From an uncultured Saprospiraceae bacterium (GTDB lineage: Bacteria > Bacteroidota > Bacteroidia > Chitinophagales > Saprospiraceae): a DNA stretch of 61,407 nucleotides. The position numbers were made by a program, and so were the translations under genes. Below the pieces are notes generated by a model. The model saw only the letters and a list, made by a program, of their open reading frames with translations, searched no databases and had not been told where the DNA came from. Each line of letters begins with the position of its first letter. The first letter of the stretch is position 1. The DNA is taken from contig CALLFA010000007.1 in assembly GCA_937997635.1 (NCBI GenBank), positions 1 through 61,407 on the forward strand, in the 5' to 3' direction. Of this stretch, positions 9,456 through 19,046 are shown one piece after another.

Positions 9456-10466
9456 TTACAATGAATTTCTTTTGATTAATTCACTAGGAATTATTGTGTT
9501 AATAAATTGCTTATTTTGAATAAAAGAGGCTGCTGTTTTCCCCATTTTTTTAAAATCTGTTGAGAACGTTGTGATCCCTCCTTCAATAATCTCCTTTACT
9601 GGAGAATCATTATGAGAAAGAATACCAAAATCAACGCCAACTTCTAATTGTTTCGCTTTTGCTTCTTTCAGCAAATGCCATAAATCACCATCACCAATAG
9701 TAAAATACAAATTGCCTTTACTCAGCACATCAGGCGTATATTCTTTATGTATGTCGAGTTGTAAATGGTGTTTTTCACAAAACTCTTTCACTGCCCATAA
9801 TATCTCTGGTGGATAGGCCACATCTTCTTGAAAGAATAGAATAATTTTCTTGTAGGCCAGTATTTCAGATAACAGATTGTCAAACACTGAAAGTAAAGAC
9901 TGCTTAAACTCTTGTGTGATCTTTGATACTTTTTCGTCGACAAATTGATATCTATCTATGATTAATAACTTTGCTGGCGGGATCGGTTCCAATAAAGAAT
10001 CCGCTTCTGGAGCTTGTATTGGCGCAATAACATAAGTGGCATGTTTGCCAATGATAGACTTTAGAATAGACTCAAAAACGGCTAGATTGTTATGGTGGAA
10101 ATAGACTTCTATTTTGTAATCATCGCCTAATGTCTTTCTGAATTCATTATAAAACTCCTGTTGGAATGTCTGGAACTCATAAAGAACAAGTGCAATGGAT
10201 TCTTTTAAATCAGTATTATGATCGACAACAAAGAAACCAACGCCATGCTTTGATTCTATGATGCCTCTATCCTTTAATTCTTGATAAGATTGAACTACTG
10301 TTTCTCTTGAGTAGCCTAAATTTCTGGCCAATTCATTAACAGATGGCAGAGCGTCACCTATTTTAAAAGAACTATTACTAATACAGTTAATCACTCCTTT
10401 AATGATGCTTTCCTTTTTAGTTGAAGAGCCCCTAGGGTTTGCCAGTATTTCACTAAGAAGTGCCAT
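9456..10466 (-). CDS. GntR-family regulator with LacI/periplasmic-binding-like effector domain
   Basis: The protein has 336 residues. An N-terminal winged HTH of the GntR type occupies about residues 15-80 (IIKGVINCISNSSFKIGDAL, PSVNELARNLGYSRETVVQ, SYQELKDRGIIESKHGVGFF). The remainder resembles a LacI/GalR-type sugar-binding domain (TYVIAPIQAPEADSLLEPIP, VGVDFGILSHNDSPVKEII, KKMGKTAASFI). The ATG is at 10464-10466. The combination is typical of regulators placed upstream of SusC/SusD loci, where a sugar releases repression. It likely controls susC (transcribed in the same direction, 68 bp away) and itself, through the repeat at 10490-10514. Family call sure; effector unknown. Confidence 0.88.
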   Translation of the reverse strand: MALLSEILANPRGSSTKKESIIKGVINCISNSSFKIGDALPSVNELARNLGYSRETVVQSYQELKDRGIIESKHGVGFFVVDHNTDLKESIALVLYEFQTFQQEFYNEFRKTLGDDYKIEVYFHHNNLAVFESILKSIIGKHATYVIAPIQAPEADSLLEPIPPAKLLIIDRYQFVDEKVSKITQEFKQSLLSVFDNLLSEILAYKKIILFFQEDVAYPPEILWAVKEFCEKHHLQLDIHKEYTPDVLSKGNLYFTIGDGDLWHLLKEAKAKQLEVGVDFGILSHNDSPVKEIIEGGITTFSTDFKKMGKTAASFIQNKQFINTIIPSELIKRNSL

Positions 10467-10489
10467 TTGCAGTTTAATTCATGCTAAAA

Positions 10490-10514
10490 TAGTACTGTAC
10501 TATACTGTACTATA
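10490..10514. promoter_or_regulatory. Candidate operator: palindrome and 10-bp direct repeats upstream of the GntR gene
   Basis: TAGTACTGTACTA at 10490-10502 is a perfect inverted repeat around one central base. TACTGTACTA at 10493-10502 is repeated at 10503-10512, giving a period of one helical turn. It lies 24 bp upstream of the regulator's start codon, a good place for autoregulation. The rest of the 10467-10679 gap shows no gene. Confidence 0.5.
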
Positions 10515-10679
10515 CAGCTAATATAGAAATTTAATATTAGTTCCTCTAACTTTTTTTCAAAACATTTTGATTGATTGTGCACCAAAGGACAAAATCGAAT
10601 TATTGATTAATAAGTCCCTATGGAATTAAAACTTGCTAGATCGCATATTGTTGAAGCATGAATAGAAACAGAAAATTAC

Positions 10680-13600
10680 TCAAAAATTAAACCCAAGTCG
10701 AAGCGTAAAGACATTTCCATCTTCCGTAAAGCTATAGTGAGGTTGCAGTACTGTCAAGCCCAGCAAATTCATCCATATGCCAATCGTACGGCTTTGGTGC
10801 CACTTATCTGACTCTTCGCCATTTAACCACACACGTCCATAATCGAATCCGCCTAAAATACCGACATCCATTGGTAGGAATACATTGTCCCATTTAAATA
10901 AGAAAAGACGTAAATCGATGTTATGGTAAAAAGCAGAATCACCTCTAAACCGATTTTCTCTAAACCCTCTGAGGCTTGTGGTATTGCCAATATCTGCAGT
11001 TTGAAAAAACTGAGGATCACCAAAGACTTTCTGGAAGCCAACGCTATTTGCCATTACCAATTTGGGCTTTACCAACAAACGGGCATATACGGACAGCTCA
11101 GTATTAAAATCAAGCACATTGTCGTCATGATTCAGTCCATTCATATACTGAAGAGAAGAAGTAAACACAACACCACCTGTAGGAAATACCTTATTGTCTA
11201 ACATCTCTGCAGTAGCGGATGCTTGAAGTCCAAAAAAGTCGCGCCGAAAAAAATCGTCCATACTAAATCCAAGCAATTCATCTTCCGATACTCTACCTTC
11301 AGAATTCTTTATGTCATGGGACCAGTAGGAAGGTCCAAAAGTAAGATCAAATAAGCCATTATCACTGGAAAGCTTTAACAACGGCGCGACATAATAGGAC
11401 TGCAGTCGCACCCAATTAAATGGAATTTCTCGTTGTGGATTTATCGATTCATTTCCAAGTCCAAAAAAATTCTCGTAATGCGGTGAAAGAATACCAAAAG
11501 ACGGAGCAAAATCGAGCTTGGCAAGTGCATCAGGAAAGTGCCCGTCATAATTTGCTATGATAGAATTTCGACCCCCAGGAGCTACTCTAAATGAAAACTT
11601 GTGAGACGATTTGTAAGGCGATTTTCTCCAAGCTCGGTTAACCCAATTCATTCCAGCACCGAACCAAAAACCGTCATCAATGGTGTGTCCAAAGGTGAGA
11701 TAAGGAAAATTGGTATTGTATTGAAATTCTATTCTATCGTATTCATTGACATCCAAATCAGAAGATGTTTTATTGACAGTGCCTGAGCCATTCAGCTGTA
11801 TACCATCTATATCATCATAAGCGAATAGTTTTGTACCAGACTCATTAAATATTGAATCGTCATTCTCGCCCCCAATAACGCGTAATCGAATAGAAGCACT
11901 TTTTAAGCCTGTGACGTAAAATTCATCTTTACCCCTCATGCCATACAACCTCACTTCGTTAGTTATCTGGGGATCAAAATTTCGTTCATATTTTAATAAG
12001 TCACCTTTCGTTTTTCTAATGGCATACACCTTTACATTCAACTGCCCAGTTGACAAGCGCTCGATCTCAAATCTATCGTCATCATCTGTCCCTGTAACTT
12101 CAACCTCTTTATTGATAAATGAAAAATGTTTACGCCCAATATCACCTAATTGATTTCGACGGCTTTTTAATTTCCTGCCTAATTCTTCAGCACTAAAATC
12201 TTTGACTTCTTCTGGTAAAGCAGTTATTGCATCTTCAATGTCTTGATCTGATATATCCTTCTGTAATTGAGTGATGACTTGTTGCCAATCAGACCATTCG
12301 AGTTCATTCAAAAAATAACGGTCAAAATGTCTTGCATTAAATGCTACATGTTTAACATCTTTGAGTTCGTCTTTCATGGTTTTGAATTGCTTCATCAAAA
12401 AACCAGAAATGTAAGATGGGACAACGCCTCCAAATTTATAAAATGCCTGATCTCTATCTCTAGGAATTGGTCGATAAATCGTTATATCCTCATCCTCAAA
12501 AGACGCCCATCGCCATTGATCATCGTGCCTATCCCAGTCATGAATCCATAAATCAAACAAGCGCGACTTTAGCGTCCATAGTTGGTCTACAGTATGTGTT
12601 TTCTTCTCTCTTAGGTTTACCAATAGATCTGTGTAACCGATTATTTTTGATGAATTCCCAAATTGGGCAGCATCACTCCAATCACCAGATGGCCGTTCTT
12701 CTAATAAATATAATTCTTCCGGAAACTGACTATTATAATTATTAAGTCCTGGTTGATGCTTCAAGTAAACAAGTTTGGGATTCGTATAATACACACCTGC
12801 TGCTTGAGATAGTTTTGGAATAATCAGTGCGCCGTATGGATGACTTGCGCTGTTTTGATCTTTCATCAAATCAAGCAATTTAAGATTCCCGAATTGAGGA
12901 GGCACCAACTTCGTATAATCTTTGTTAATTGATCTCAATATGTATTGTTGGCCATTGTCTCTTTCCATCCGTAAAGAATTAGAAGCCATTCCTCCACCCT
13001 TTTTGATTGGTGTCAATCCACCAAGTTTCGTCGTCAAGTTAATCAGTTCGGCTTTGACTGGCGTTGCCCAAGTATCTCTATATTGCTTTCCTAAAAATGC
13101 TTTCTTAAACCCTCCCGCACCAAACAATACGTTAGCTGCAATGATGGTGTCCTTTTTAGTAATTGCATTGTAGACGATATTCTCTTTGACAGTTCCAGCT
13201 CTTGGTTTCCTGATTTGTGTTCTAAATATAAGTTCTGCTTCTTGTCCAAAATCTGCTACATGATAAAAATTTACCCATGCTTCTGAATCTTCGTAAAATT
13301 CAACTTTTGCAAACCCTCTTGATTCAGAGGCGAAAGTGGCATTACCACCTTTTTTTACAAAATCAGTTTTAGCAGCTGATCCGCTAACAATATATTTACG
13401 TTTGTCAAAATCGAAATACTGCAAATTATGGTCGTGTCCTGAAGCAAAAATGACAGTCATTCTTAAGCGCGCAGCGATATCATTGATGCCTTGCATGATC
13501 TCTTTATTTCGAGCATTTGGTATGTCTTGTTTTGCAATTCCGGATTTTCGCATCAATGGATACAGAGAACCAATGATTGGTAGAGGTATATATAAGTTAT

Positions 13601-14375
13601 TGATATTTGCTAATGGAAATAAATGATCTTTTAAAGGAAAAAATCCACCGTGCGTACCGTCAGAATGAATAGGGTGATGCATCAAAATAACCACTTCATC
13701 ATTTTTGTGCTCAGTCAAAATCTCTTCAATCGTATTTAGAAAATCTGACTTTGATTTTATTTCGCAACCACGATTTATCTTTTTCTCCAAATTCCAATCC
13801 TGAAGCCACCACTGAGTATCAATAAACACAAAGGCTAGGTCTTTATGAATTTTGACAACCTTTGGATCTGCACAACCATAAGAAGGATATACTCTGACAT
13901 TAGGATCATCGTCTTGGAAATATTCTTCAATAAATTTTTCTTGTCGCTTTATGGCTTTTAATCCTCCTTCACTCATTTTATTCCAATCGTGATTCCCGGG
14001 AATAAAATAAGTCTTGCCTGGAAATTCAGTCGCTAGATCTAATTGTGACTGAATAATTGCTTCTGACAAATTGCGAGAACTTGCGTCCTTTTTAGGCATC
14101 CCTGCTGGATAGATGTTATCGCCTAAAAACACTAGTGAAGTGTTTTCATTTTCTTTACTAATGTTTTTCCTGATCGCATCCATAACAAAGTTGCCTGCTT
14201 CAGGATCGTCAATGTCACCACCATCACCAACTAAATATAATGTGTGGACTAATTCCTTCAGGGGCATTGTATTTGTTGATTGCCAATTGGCTGCGTCGTC
14301 TTTGTAAAAACTACGATTCGTTGTACTACAAGCAGAAAAACATACAATGAATAGAATAGAAACAAATAATTTCAT
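10680..14375 (-). CDS. Outer-membrane metallophosphoesterase with kinase-like middle region and BamA/D15-type barrel
   Basis: I chose the ATG at 14375 because it heads a lipoprotein signal (MKLFVSILFIVCFSACSTTN); the frame also extends 22 codons further upstream. The mature protein has about 1200 residues. The first 400 form a calcineurin-type phosphoesterase with GDGGD, FLGDNIYPAGMP, IPGNHDWN, LMHHPIHSDGTHGG and ASGHDHN metal-site motifs. Residues about 455-640 resemble an atypical kinase: a Gly/Ser-rich stretch, YILRSINKD, then DWDRHDDQW and IPRDRDQAF. The last 330 residues form an outer-membrane beta-barrel with SLRGFRENRFRG and a terminal LRLGFNF, as in BamA/D15 proteins. It probably sits in the outer membrane with the enzyme domains attached. 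The substrate is unknown. Phosphoesterase and barrel are well supported; the kinase fold is inferred. Confidence 0.8.
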   Translation of the reverse strand: MKLFVSILFIVCFSACSTTNRSFYKDDAANWQSTNTMPLKELVHTLYLVGDGGDIDDPEAGNFVMDAIRKNISKENENTSLVFLGDNIYPAGMPKKDASSRNLSEAIIQSQLDLATEFPGKTYFIPGNHDWNKMSEGGLKAIKRQEKFIEEYFQDDDPNVRVYPSYGCADPKVVKIHKDLAFVFIDTQWWLQDWNLEKKINRGCEIKSKSDFLNTIEEILTEHKNDEVVILMHHPIHSDGTHGGFFPLKDHLFPLANINNLYIPLPIIGSLYPLMRKSGIAKQDIPNARNKEIMQGINDIAARLRMTVIFASGHDHNLQYFDFDKRKYIVSGSAAKTDFVKKGGNATFASESRGFAKVEFYEDSEAWVNFYHVADFGQEAELIFRTQIRKPRAGTVKENIVYNAITKKDTIIAANVLFGAGGFKKAFLGKQYRDTWATPVKAELINLTTKLGGLTPIKKGGGMASNSLRMERDNGQQYILRSINKDYTKLVPPQFGNLKLLDLMKDQNSASHPYGALIIPKLSQAAGVYYTNPKLVYLKHQPGLNNYNSQFPEELYLLEERPSGDWSDAAQFGNSSKIIGYTDLLVNLREKKTHTVDQLWTLKSRLFDLWIHDWDRHDDQWRWASFEDEDITIYRPIPRDRDQAFYKFGGVVPSYISGFLMKQFKTMKDELKDVKHVAFNARHFDRYFLNELEWSDWQQVITQLQKDISDQDIEDAITALPEEVKDFSAEELGRKLKSRRNQLGDIGRKHFSFINKEVEVTGTDDDDRFEIERLSTGQLNVKVYAIRKTKGDLLKYERNFDPQITNEVRLYGMRGKDEFYVTGLKSASIRLRVIGGENDDSIFNESGTKLFAYDDIDGIQLNGSGTVNKTSSDLDVNEYDRIEFQYNTNFPYLTFGHTIDDGFWFGAGMNWVNRAWRKSPYKSSHKFSFRVAPGGRNSIIANYDGHFPDALAKLDFAPSFGILSPHYENFFGLGNESINPQREIPFNWVRLQSYYVAPLLKLSSDNGLFDLTFGPSYWSHDIKNSEGRVSEDELLGFSMDDFFRRDFFGLQASATAEMLDNKVFPTGGVVFTSSLQYMNGLNHDDNVLDFNTELSVYARLLVKPKLVMANSVGFQKVFGDPQFFQTADIGNTTSLRGFRENRFRGDSAFYHNIDLRLFLFKWDNVFLPMDVGILGGFDYGRVWLNGEESDKWHQSRTIGIWMNLLGLTVLQPHYSFTEDGNVFTLRLGFNF

Positions 14376-14439
14376 TAATTGAGAATTATTGGTTACAAAG
14401 TAAGAGAAAAAGACAATATTGATTCGACAAATGTGAGAC

Positions 14440-15354
14440 ATGAAAAAACTTCTATACTTTATTGGTTTTGTTGGTATGCTCGTGCTAGCTGCATTTCTAT
14501 GTCTTCAAAAAGCCGATATACCAGTTGATGACCTAAAAACACAGTACGCTCCTGCACCATCTGCATTTATGGACATAAATGGCATGAGCGCACATTACAG
14601 AAAAGAAGGGAATGGTCCAGCATTGCTCTTGCTGCATGGTACGGCCTCATCCTTACACACATGGGAGCCATGGGTCGATATACTCAAAGACTCCTTTACC
14701 TGTGTCAGTGTAGATTTGCCAGCGTTCGGTCTCACTGGACCTACACCAAATGGAGATTACTCCATCGACGCGTACAATTCTTTCATCACTACACTAATGG
14801 ACAACTTATCCATTGATTCATTTCATATTGCAGGCAATTCTTTAGGTGGATATTTTGGGTGGAATTATGCCTTAGATTACCCTGAAAGAGTCAATAAACT
14901 GATCCTAATTGCCTCAGCTGGATTTCCAGGCAAACCAAGTCAACTATCTAAAATAATCAACAACCCTATACTTGCACCACTACTGACAAAAATTAGCGTA
15001 CGATCACTTGTAGAAAAGAATCTTAAAGAGGTTCAATTTGATGACTCAAAAATTACTGAAGATTTGATAGATCGCTATTACCACATGAGCTTGCGCAAAG
15101 GCAATCGACATGCACTTATTGCAAGATCGAAAGGGAAGAGACAAAACAGAACAGATCAACTTTCAAAATTAGAAGAACCAACCTTATTGATGTGGGGAGA
15201 AGAAGATCCATGGATTCCAATGACGTCCGCGCATAAGTTTGATATGGCCATTCCAAACTCAAGAATTATTTCTTATGAGAAAGTCGGACACATACCTATG
15301 GAAGAAGAGCCACTGACAACAGCCAAAGATGCACGTACATTTCTTCTAGAGTAA
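14440..15354 (+). CDS. Membrane-anchored alpha/beta hydrolase
   Basis: The protein has 304 residues and one N-terminal hydrophobic segment (KKLLYFIGFVGMLVLAAFLCL) that anchors it to the membrane or exports it. The alpha/beta hydrolase fold is clear. LLLHGTASSLHTWEPW forms the oxyanion region, AGNSLGGYFGW carries the Ser nucleophile, WGEEDPWIP the Asp and VGHIPMEE the His. It most resembles esterases or haloalkane dehalogenase/epoxide hydrolase-like lipases; the substrate cannot be told. It is divergent from the phosphoesterase gene (64 bp between starts) and convergent with the cyclase gene, whose stop lies 20 bp past its own. Confidence 0.88.
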   Translation: MKKLLYFIGFVGMLVLAAFLCLQKADIPVDDLKTQYAPAPSAFMDINGMSAHYRKEGNGPALLLLHGTASSLHTWEPWVDILKDSFTCVSVDLPAFGLTGPTPNGDYSIDAYNSFITTLMDNLSIDSFHIAGNSLGGYFGWNYALDYPERVNKLILIASAGFPGKPSQLSKIINNPILAPLLTKISVRSLVEKNLKEVQFDDSKITEDLIDRYYHMSLRKGNRHALIARSKGKRQNRTDQLSKLEEPTLLMWGEEDPWIPMTSAHKFDMAIPNSRIISYEKVGHIPMEEEPLTTAKDARTFLLE

Positions 15355-15373
15355 TGAGTAATTTAAACAATGA

Positions 15374-17917
15374 CTATCCCAAGGGAGGGATACTTTCGAG
15401 ATAATTCCGAAAGGCATCTTTTTGGACTTCTAATTCACCTTTACATTCTTTCATTAATGCTACAAACATTTCATTTCCTTCTAGCACATCAAATAAAGGG
15501 TCTATTTCTATCCAGATCAAACTACTTAAATTTCCATTTTTTAAATATTTACGTAAATAGCCAACTGCATCACTATTTCTATTTTCAAAAATTGCCAAAG
15601 CTGTATGGAGATAATTTATATACAACTTATCGTTCAGTCTAATCGTTACATCCTTTGAATTTATAATTCTCTTCTCGATTAATTGAATAAACAAATCAGC
15701 TTTTTCTTCCCTACCTTTTTGGAGAAGTGCATGTATATATCCAATAGTTGCATTTAGATCATTTTGAGAATAATGATTGATTATGTCTTCTGGAGCAACA
15801 CCTTTGAAAATATTATCGTAGTACTGAATAGCTTCTTCATACTTCTTTTGATAGTATAAATCTTCAAAGTAAGACAATTCACCAATTAATGAAATGTATT
15901 TAGAATTGGTATCTTCTCTCCTAGCCTTCAGCTTTATTAGTTCGGTAGACTTTTCATTAGCCAATTCAAATTCATTGTTAAGTAAATGATATATTCTAGA
16001 ATAACTTTCTAAGCTAATGCTGTCTTGTCTAGTATCAACTACAAATGAATTTAACTCACTTTTTAATTCAGGCAGTGCTGACAAGTTGGTGAGCGCACGT
16101 AAGTAGGCAGCAATAGTCCTTCCATCTTTACCATTATTCAACATACTTTGATGGCTAATAATTGCGACTGAATCTATTCTTGATTTAAAGTAATAGGTAC
16201 GTGCATAATTCAACCATAAATTAGAATGATTAGGTTCTATTTCGATTCCTTTTTTAAAAGTCGTTAAAGCAAGATTGGTTTGATTATTTTCTCTTTGATA
16301 AATGCCATTTAAATTTATTAGGTCAGGATTTAACGGGTTGATGGCCAATGCGCTCTTCAGTAAATTGTTAATCTCTTTAACATCCAAATTTAAATCTTGA
16401 TATGCAATCGCTAGACCATATAATGCACTATAATTGTTTGGTTGTAGTTGAATTGCTTTATCGTATGATTCCTTTGAACCTTGAAAATCACGTTTCCACC
16501 AATGATATAAACTTCCTTTCAAACTGTGCACTTCAGACAATTCTGGTTTTAGATCCATCCCTTTTTCCATATATGCCCAAGCCGCTGGAAAATAAATATC
16601 GGGATCTTCACCTCCATAATAAATCAGATGGATGTGCAGATTCCCTAATAGTACAATTGCTTCGGCAAAATCATTATCCAATTCAATTGCTTCATCTAGT
16701 AACTTTTTTGCTTTATATAAAGATTCGCGATCTCCAGTTTCTTTGAGCTGTTTTGCTCTTAGATATTTTTCATATGCTTCAATGTTGTCTGTATAAGAAC
16801 TTGGCTCTACAACTTCGCTCTTATTAAATACAGATGTCATCAATGTATTGGAGATTTTTGTAACAATTTCTGATTGGATTTCGAAAATATTTTGAGTTGT
16901 CACAGCTTCGTCATACGTATCGGCCCATAGCGTATTGTCGGTAATCGCGTCGATCAATTGAACATTTATTCTGACATTATCTCCCACTCTTCTGACACTT
17001 CCTTCCATGACGTGTGTGACTCCAAGTAAATTTGCAATTTCTTTTATACTCTGATCACTTCCTTTTAACTTAGTAACAGACGTTCTCGATATGACTTTTA
17101 AATCTTTTGACTTGGATAAAAAAGTGAGGAGATCATCATGCATCCCATCGGCAAAATACTGGTTTTCCTGACTTCCGCTCATATTGTCAAATGGTAAAAC
17201 AGCAATTGATCGATTTACTACATTGCTTTTTTCATCTAAAGAAACAACATGTACATTTCTTTCAGATTTTAAATATTTAAACCCCGCAAATACGAGTAAT
17301 AAACACAAAGCCGCAGCAAAACTGATTAATGGTATTTTTCTATTCTGACTTTTATTCGATTGATTCTTGAGTGCCTTGCCCTTTTTAGATGGTACTGGAA
17401 AATCATGCGTTGTAAGTGCATAAATTTCGATCGGTTTCTCGATATTCTTAAACTGAAAATGGCCTATTGATTCAGAAGATATTCTAGAGACATTACTTAT
17501 TTGATCGTGGATGTTTTTAGAAAACAATACACCTCCAGATTCTGCCATTGATTCTATTCTCGATGCTATATTTATTGCATTACCGAACACATCATTGTCT
17601 TTTTCAATAATTTCCCCAATATGTACACCAATCCTTAAAGGAATTTCAGGATATTCCCGACACTTCAACTGGAGTACTTCTGCACAATTAATAGCATCTA
17701 AAGCACTATTGAATACAATTAAATTTCCATCGCCATAGGTTTTAACAATCCTCCCTCCGAGTTTTTCTACGTTATTTCTACAAATTTGCTCAAACCTGTC
17801 AAGCATCCCCATAGCTGTAGAAACGTTTTTTTCCATTAATGCACTGTATCCAACGATATCAGTAAACATCACAGCTGCAAGGTAATTTTTGGAAGTATTC
17901 ACATTTGAAATTAGCAA
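15374..17917 (-). CDS. Class III adenylate/guanylate cyclase with TolB-like and TPR regions
   Basis: The protein has 847 residues. A class III nucleotidyl cyclase domain spans residues 12-170: AVMFTDIVGYS with the first metal Asp, IVKTYGDGNLIVF with the second, LRIGVHIGEI, and NAINIASRIES with the Asn/Arg pair. One membrane segment (IPLISFAAALCLLLVFAGF) follows. Next is a TolB-like region (RSIAVLPFDNMS, YFADGMHDDLLTFLSK, VMEGSVRRVGDNVRINVQL), then a long TPR array. The domain order is typical of bacterial signalling cyclases with an exported sensor half. The start is TTG at 17917 or GTG at 17902, since the first ATG lies inside the catalytic motif. Whether it makes cAMP or cGMP cannot be told by eye. 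Confidence 0.9.
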   Translation of the reverse strand: MLISNVNTSKNYLAAVMFTDIVGYSALMEKNVSTAMGMLDRFEQICRNNVEKLGGRIVKTYGDGNLIVFNSALDAINCAEVLQLKCREYPEIPLRIGVHIGEIIEKDNDVFGNAINIASRIESMAESGGVLFSKNIHDQISNVSRISSESIGHFQFKNIEKPIEIYALTTHDFPVPSKKGKALKNQSNKSQNRKIPLISFAAALCLLLVFAGFKYLKSERNVHVVSLDEKSNVVNRSIAVLPFDNMSGSQENQYFADGMHDDLLTFLSKSKDLKVISRTSVTKLKGSDQSIKEIANLLGVTHVMEGSVRRVGDNVRINVQLIDAITDNTLWADTYDEAVTTQNIFEIQSEIVTKISNTLMTSVFNKSEVVEPSSYTDNIEAYEKYLRAKQLKETGDRESLYKAKKLLDEAIELDNDFAEAIVLLGNLHIHLIYYGGEDPDIYFPAAWAYMEKGMDLKPELSEVHSLKGSLYHWWKRDFQGSKESYDKAIQLQPNNYSALYGLAIAYQDLNLDVKEINNLLKSALAINPLNPDLINLNGIYQRENNQTNLALTTFKKGIEIEPNHSNLWLNYARTYYFKSRIDSVAIISHQSMLNNGKDGRTIAAYLRALTNLSALPELKSELNSFVVDTRQDSISLESYSRIYHLLNNEFELANEKSTELIKLKARREDTNSKYISLIGELSYFEDLYYQKKYEEAIQYYDNIFKGVAPEDIINHYSQNDLNATIGYIHALLQKGREEKADLFIQLIEKRIINSKDVTIRLNDKLYINYLHTALAIFENRNSDAVGYLRKYLKNGNLSSLIWIEIDPLFDVLEGNEMFVALMKECKGELEVQKDAFRNYLESIPPLG

Positions 17918-18007
17918 ATTCTTTTAAAACCCTTTCTGATTCTTCTGACAATGATAAAATACAAGCATAAAAAACTTCGCCTTGTTTAAGAAGAGCGAAG
18001 ATCTCAT

Positions 18008-18637
18008 CTAAGAAATCCGACTAGAAATATACTTTATTTGACCATTGTGATTGGATTCGTGCTCGACAACATGAAACCACTTACAATAATTGTTTGTCGG
18101 TCCCCAGCCCCAGGATTTATCCACAGAGAGCAACCATTCATCATCTCGTTTAGCTAATTCTTTAAGAGAATGTTCTCTCACTGTTTCTAGTTTTTCAATA
18201 TAATAATCTAGCGAATTGCCTTTGATCATTTGACGCCCTCTTTCCCCTAGATCCATTGGTGTATCCCACTCTGCACTGATTTTTGCGTCCCAATTTCCCC
18301 AAGGCAATCCGTCAAATGTGTTGAGTTGATAATATTTTTCAGTAGCTGCCAAATGAAGGAGCATAGCACCAATGGAATTAGAATTTTCATCGTGGAGATA
18401 ATCCAAATCGCTTACGGAAAGACCTCTGATTGCATACATAATTGGTCCTCTCATCCAATTCATCATAGACACTAGAGTGCCTATTTGGGGTGTATAACCT
18501 GTTTTAGGGCCTATCTCATTGATATTGTCAGCAGTTTGTGCTGGACTGTGTAACAATGATGTTGATAAAGGCAGTAATGTTGGTGATAAGGCTGTAGCAC
18601 AAAGAAAAGACCTTCTAGAATTTTTCATCTTAGACAT
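18008..18637 (-). CDS. DinB-like putative metalloprotein with twin-arginine signal
   Basis: The protein has 209 residues. The N-terminus has a twin-arginine motif (SRRSFLCAT) followed by a moderately hydrophobic stretch, which suggests Tat export. The rest is a DinB/YfiT-type four-helix bundle. Candidate metal ligands are the His of MLLHLAATEKYYQ and those of WFHVVEHESNHNGQIKYI. Members bind a metal and include thiol transferases, but the substrate is unknown. ATGs at 18637 and 18628 are both possible; the first is taken. It stands alone between the cyclase gene and a small zinc-knuckle gene. Confidence 0.75.
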   Translation of the reverse strand: MSKMKNSRRSFLCATALSPTLLPLSTSLLHSPAQTADNINEIGPKTGYTPQIGTLVSMMNWMRGPIMYAIRGLSVSDLDYLHDENSNSIGAMLLHLAATEKYYQLNTFDGLPWGNWDAKISAEWDTPMDLGERGRQMIKGNSLDYYIEKLETVREHSLKELAKRDDEWLLSVDKSWGWGPTNNYCKWFHVVEHESNHNGQIKYISSRIS

Positions 18638-18739
18638 GTATTTGAGTTTGTTTAAAAATGACGTTTTAGAGGAGGATTAAAACGATGTTTCTATAACGAA
18701 TGACATGATTGAAAAATTCTAGAAGGACTTTTTTTACAT

Positions 18740-19009
18740 TTATTCTTCTTCTGATGCGGCTGCAGCTGCACACGCAGGGCACGTATCTATGCCATTTCTC
18801 TTTTCTATTTTGATACCTTGAAAGTTTTTTTCAGCGTATCCTTGGATCCAGCCTTTGACTTTTTCGACGTTATTCAGATCTATATTTTCTTTATTTGCAG
18901 CATCATACAGTTTACCCTGATATTCTTGATATCCCCAGCAATTTGGGCAATAACCATCTGCTGCATCTATTTCAGTTCTTTCTACGTGATTGTGTGCTTC
19001 CTTACTCAT
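18740..19009 (-). CDS. Small CxxC protein, predicted zinc-binding, function unknown
   Basis: The protein has 89 residues and no signal peptide. It has two cysteine pairs, YCPNCWGYQEY near residue 21 and DTCPACAAAAA near the C-terminus, which could form one zinc site. The segment between them is acidic and helical (NKENIDLNNVEKVKGWIQGY). I do not recognise a named family. It lies 37 bp downstream of the outer-membrane barrel gene and reads in the same direction, so the two and the DM13 lipoprotein gene may be cotranscribed. Confidence 0.65.
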   Translation of the reverse strand: MSKEAHNHVERTEIDAADGYCPNCWGYQEYQGKLYDAANKENIDLNNVEKVKGWIQGYAEKNFQGIKIEKRNGIDTCPACAAAAASEEE

Positions 19010-19046
19010 GACTCTAATTATTTATGTGTTTCTAATTCGTGTGTGA

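Noticed and set aside
14376..14441. Upstream extension of the phosphoesterase gene
   Set aside because: The methionine at 14375 starts a proper lipoprotein signal, and the extension would overlap the start of the divergent hydrolase gene.
15375..15392. TATCCC/GGGATA repeat as a terminator between the hydrolase and cyclase genes
   Set aside because: The stem is only 6 bp, overlaps the cyclase coding end and has no T run.
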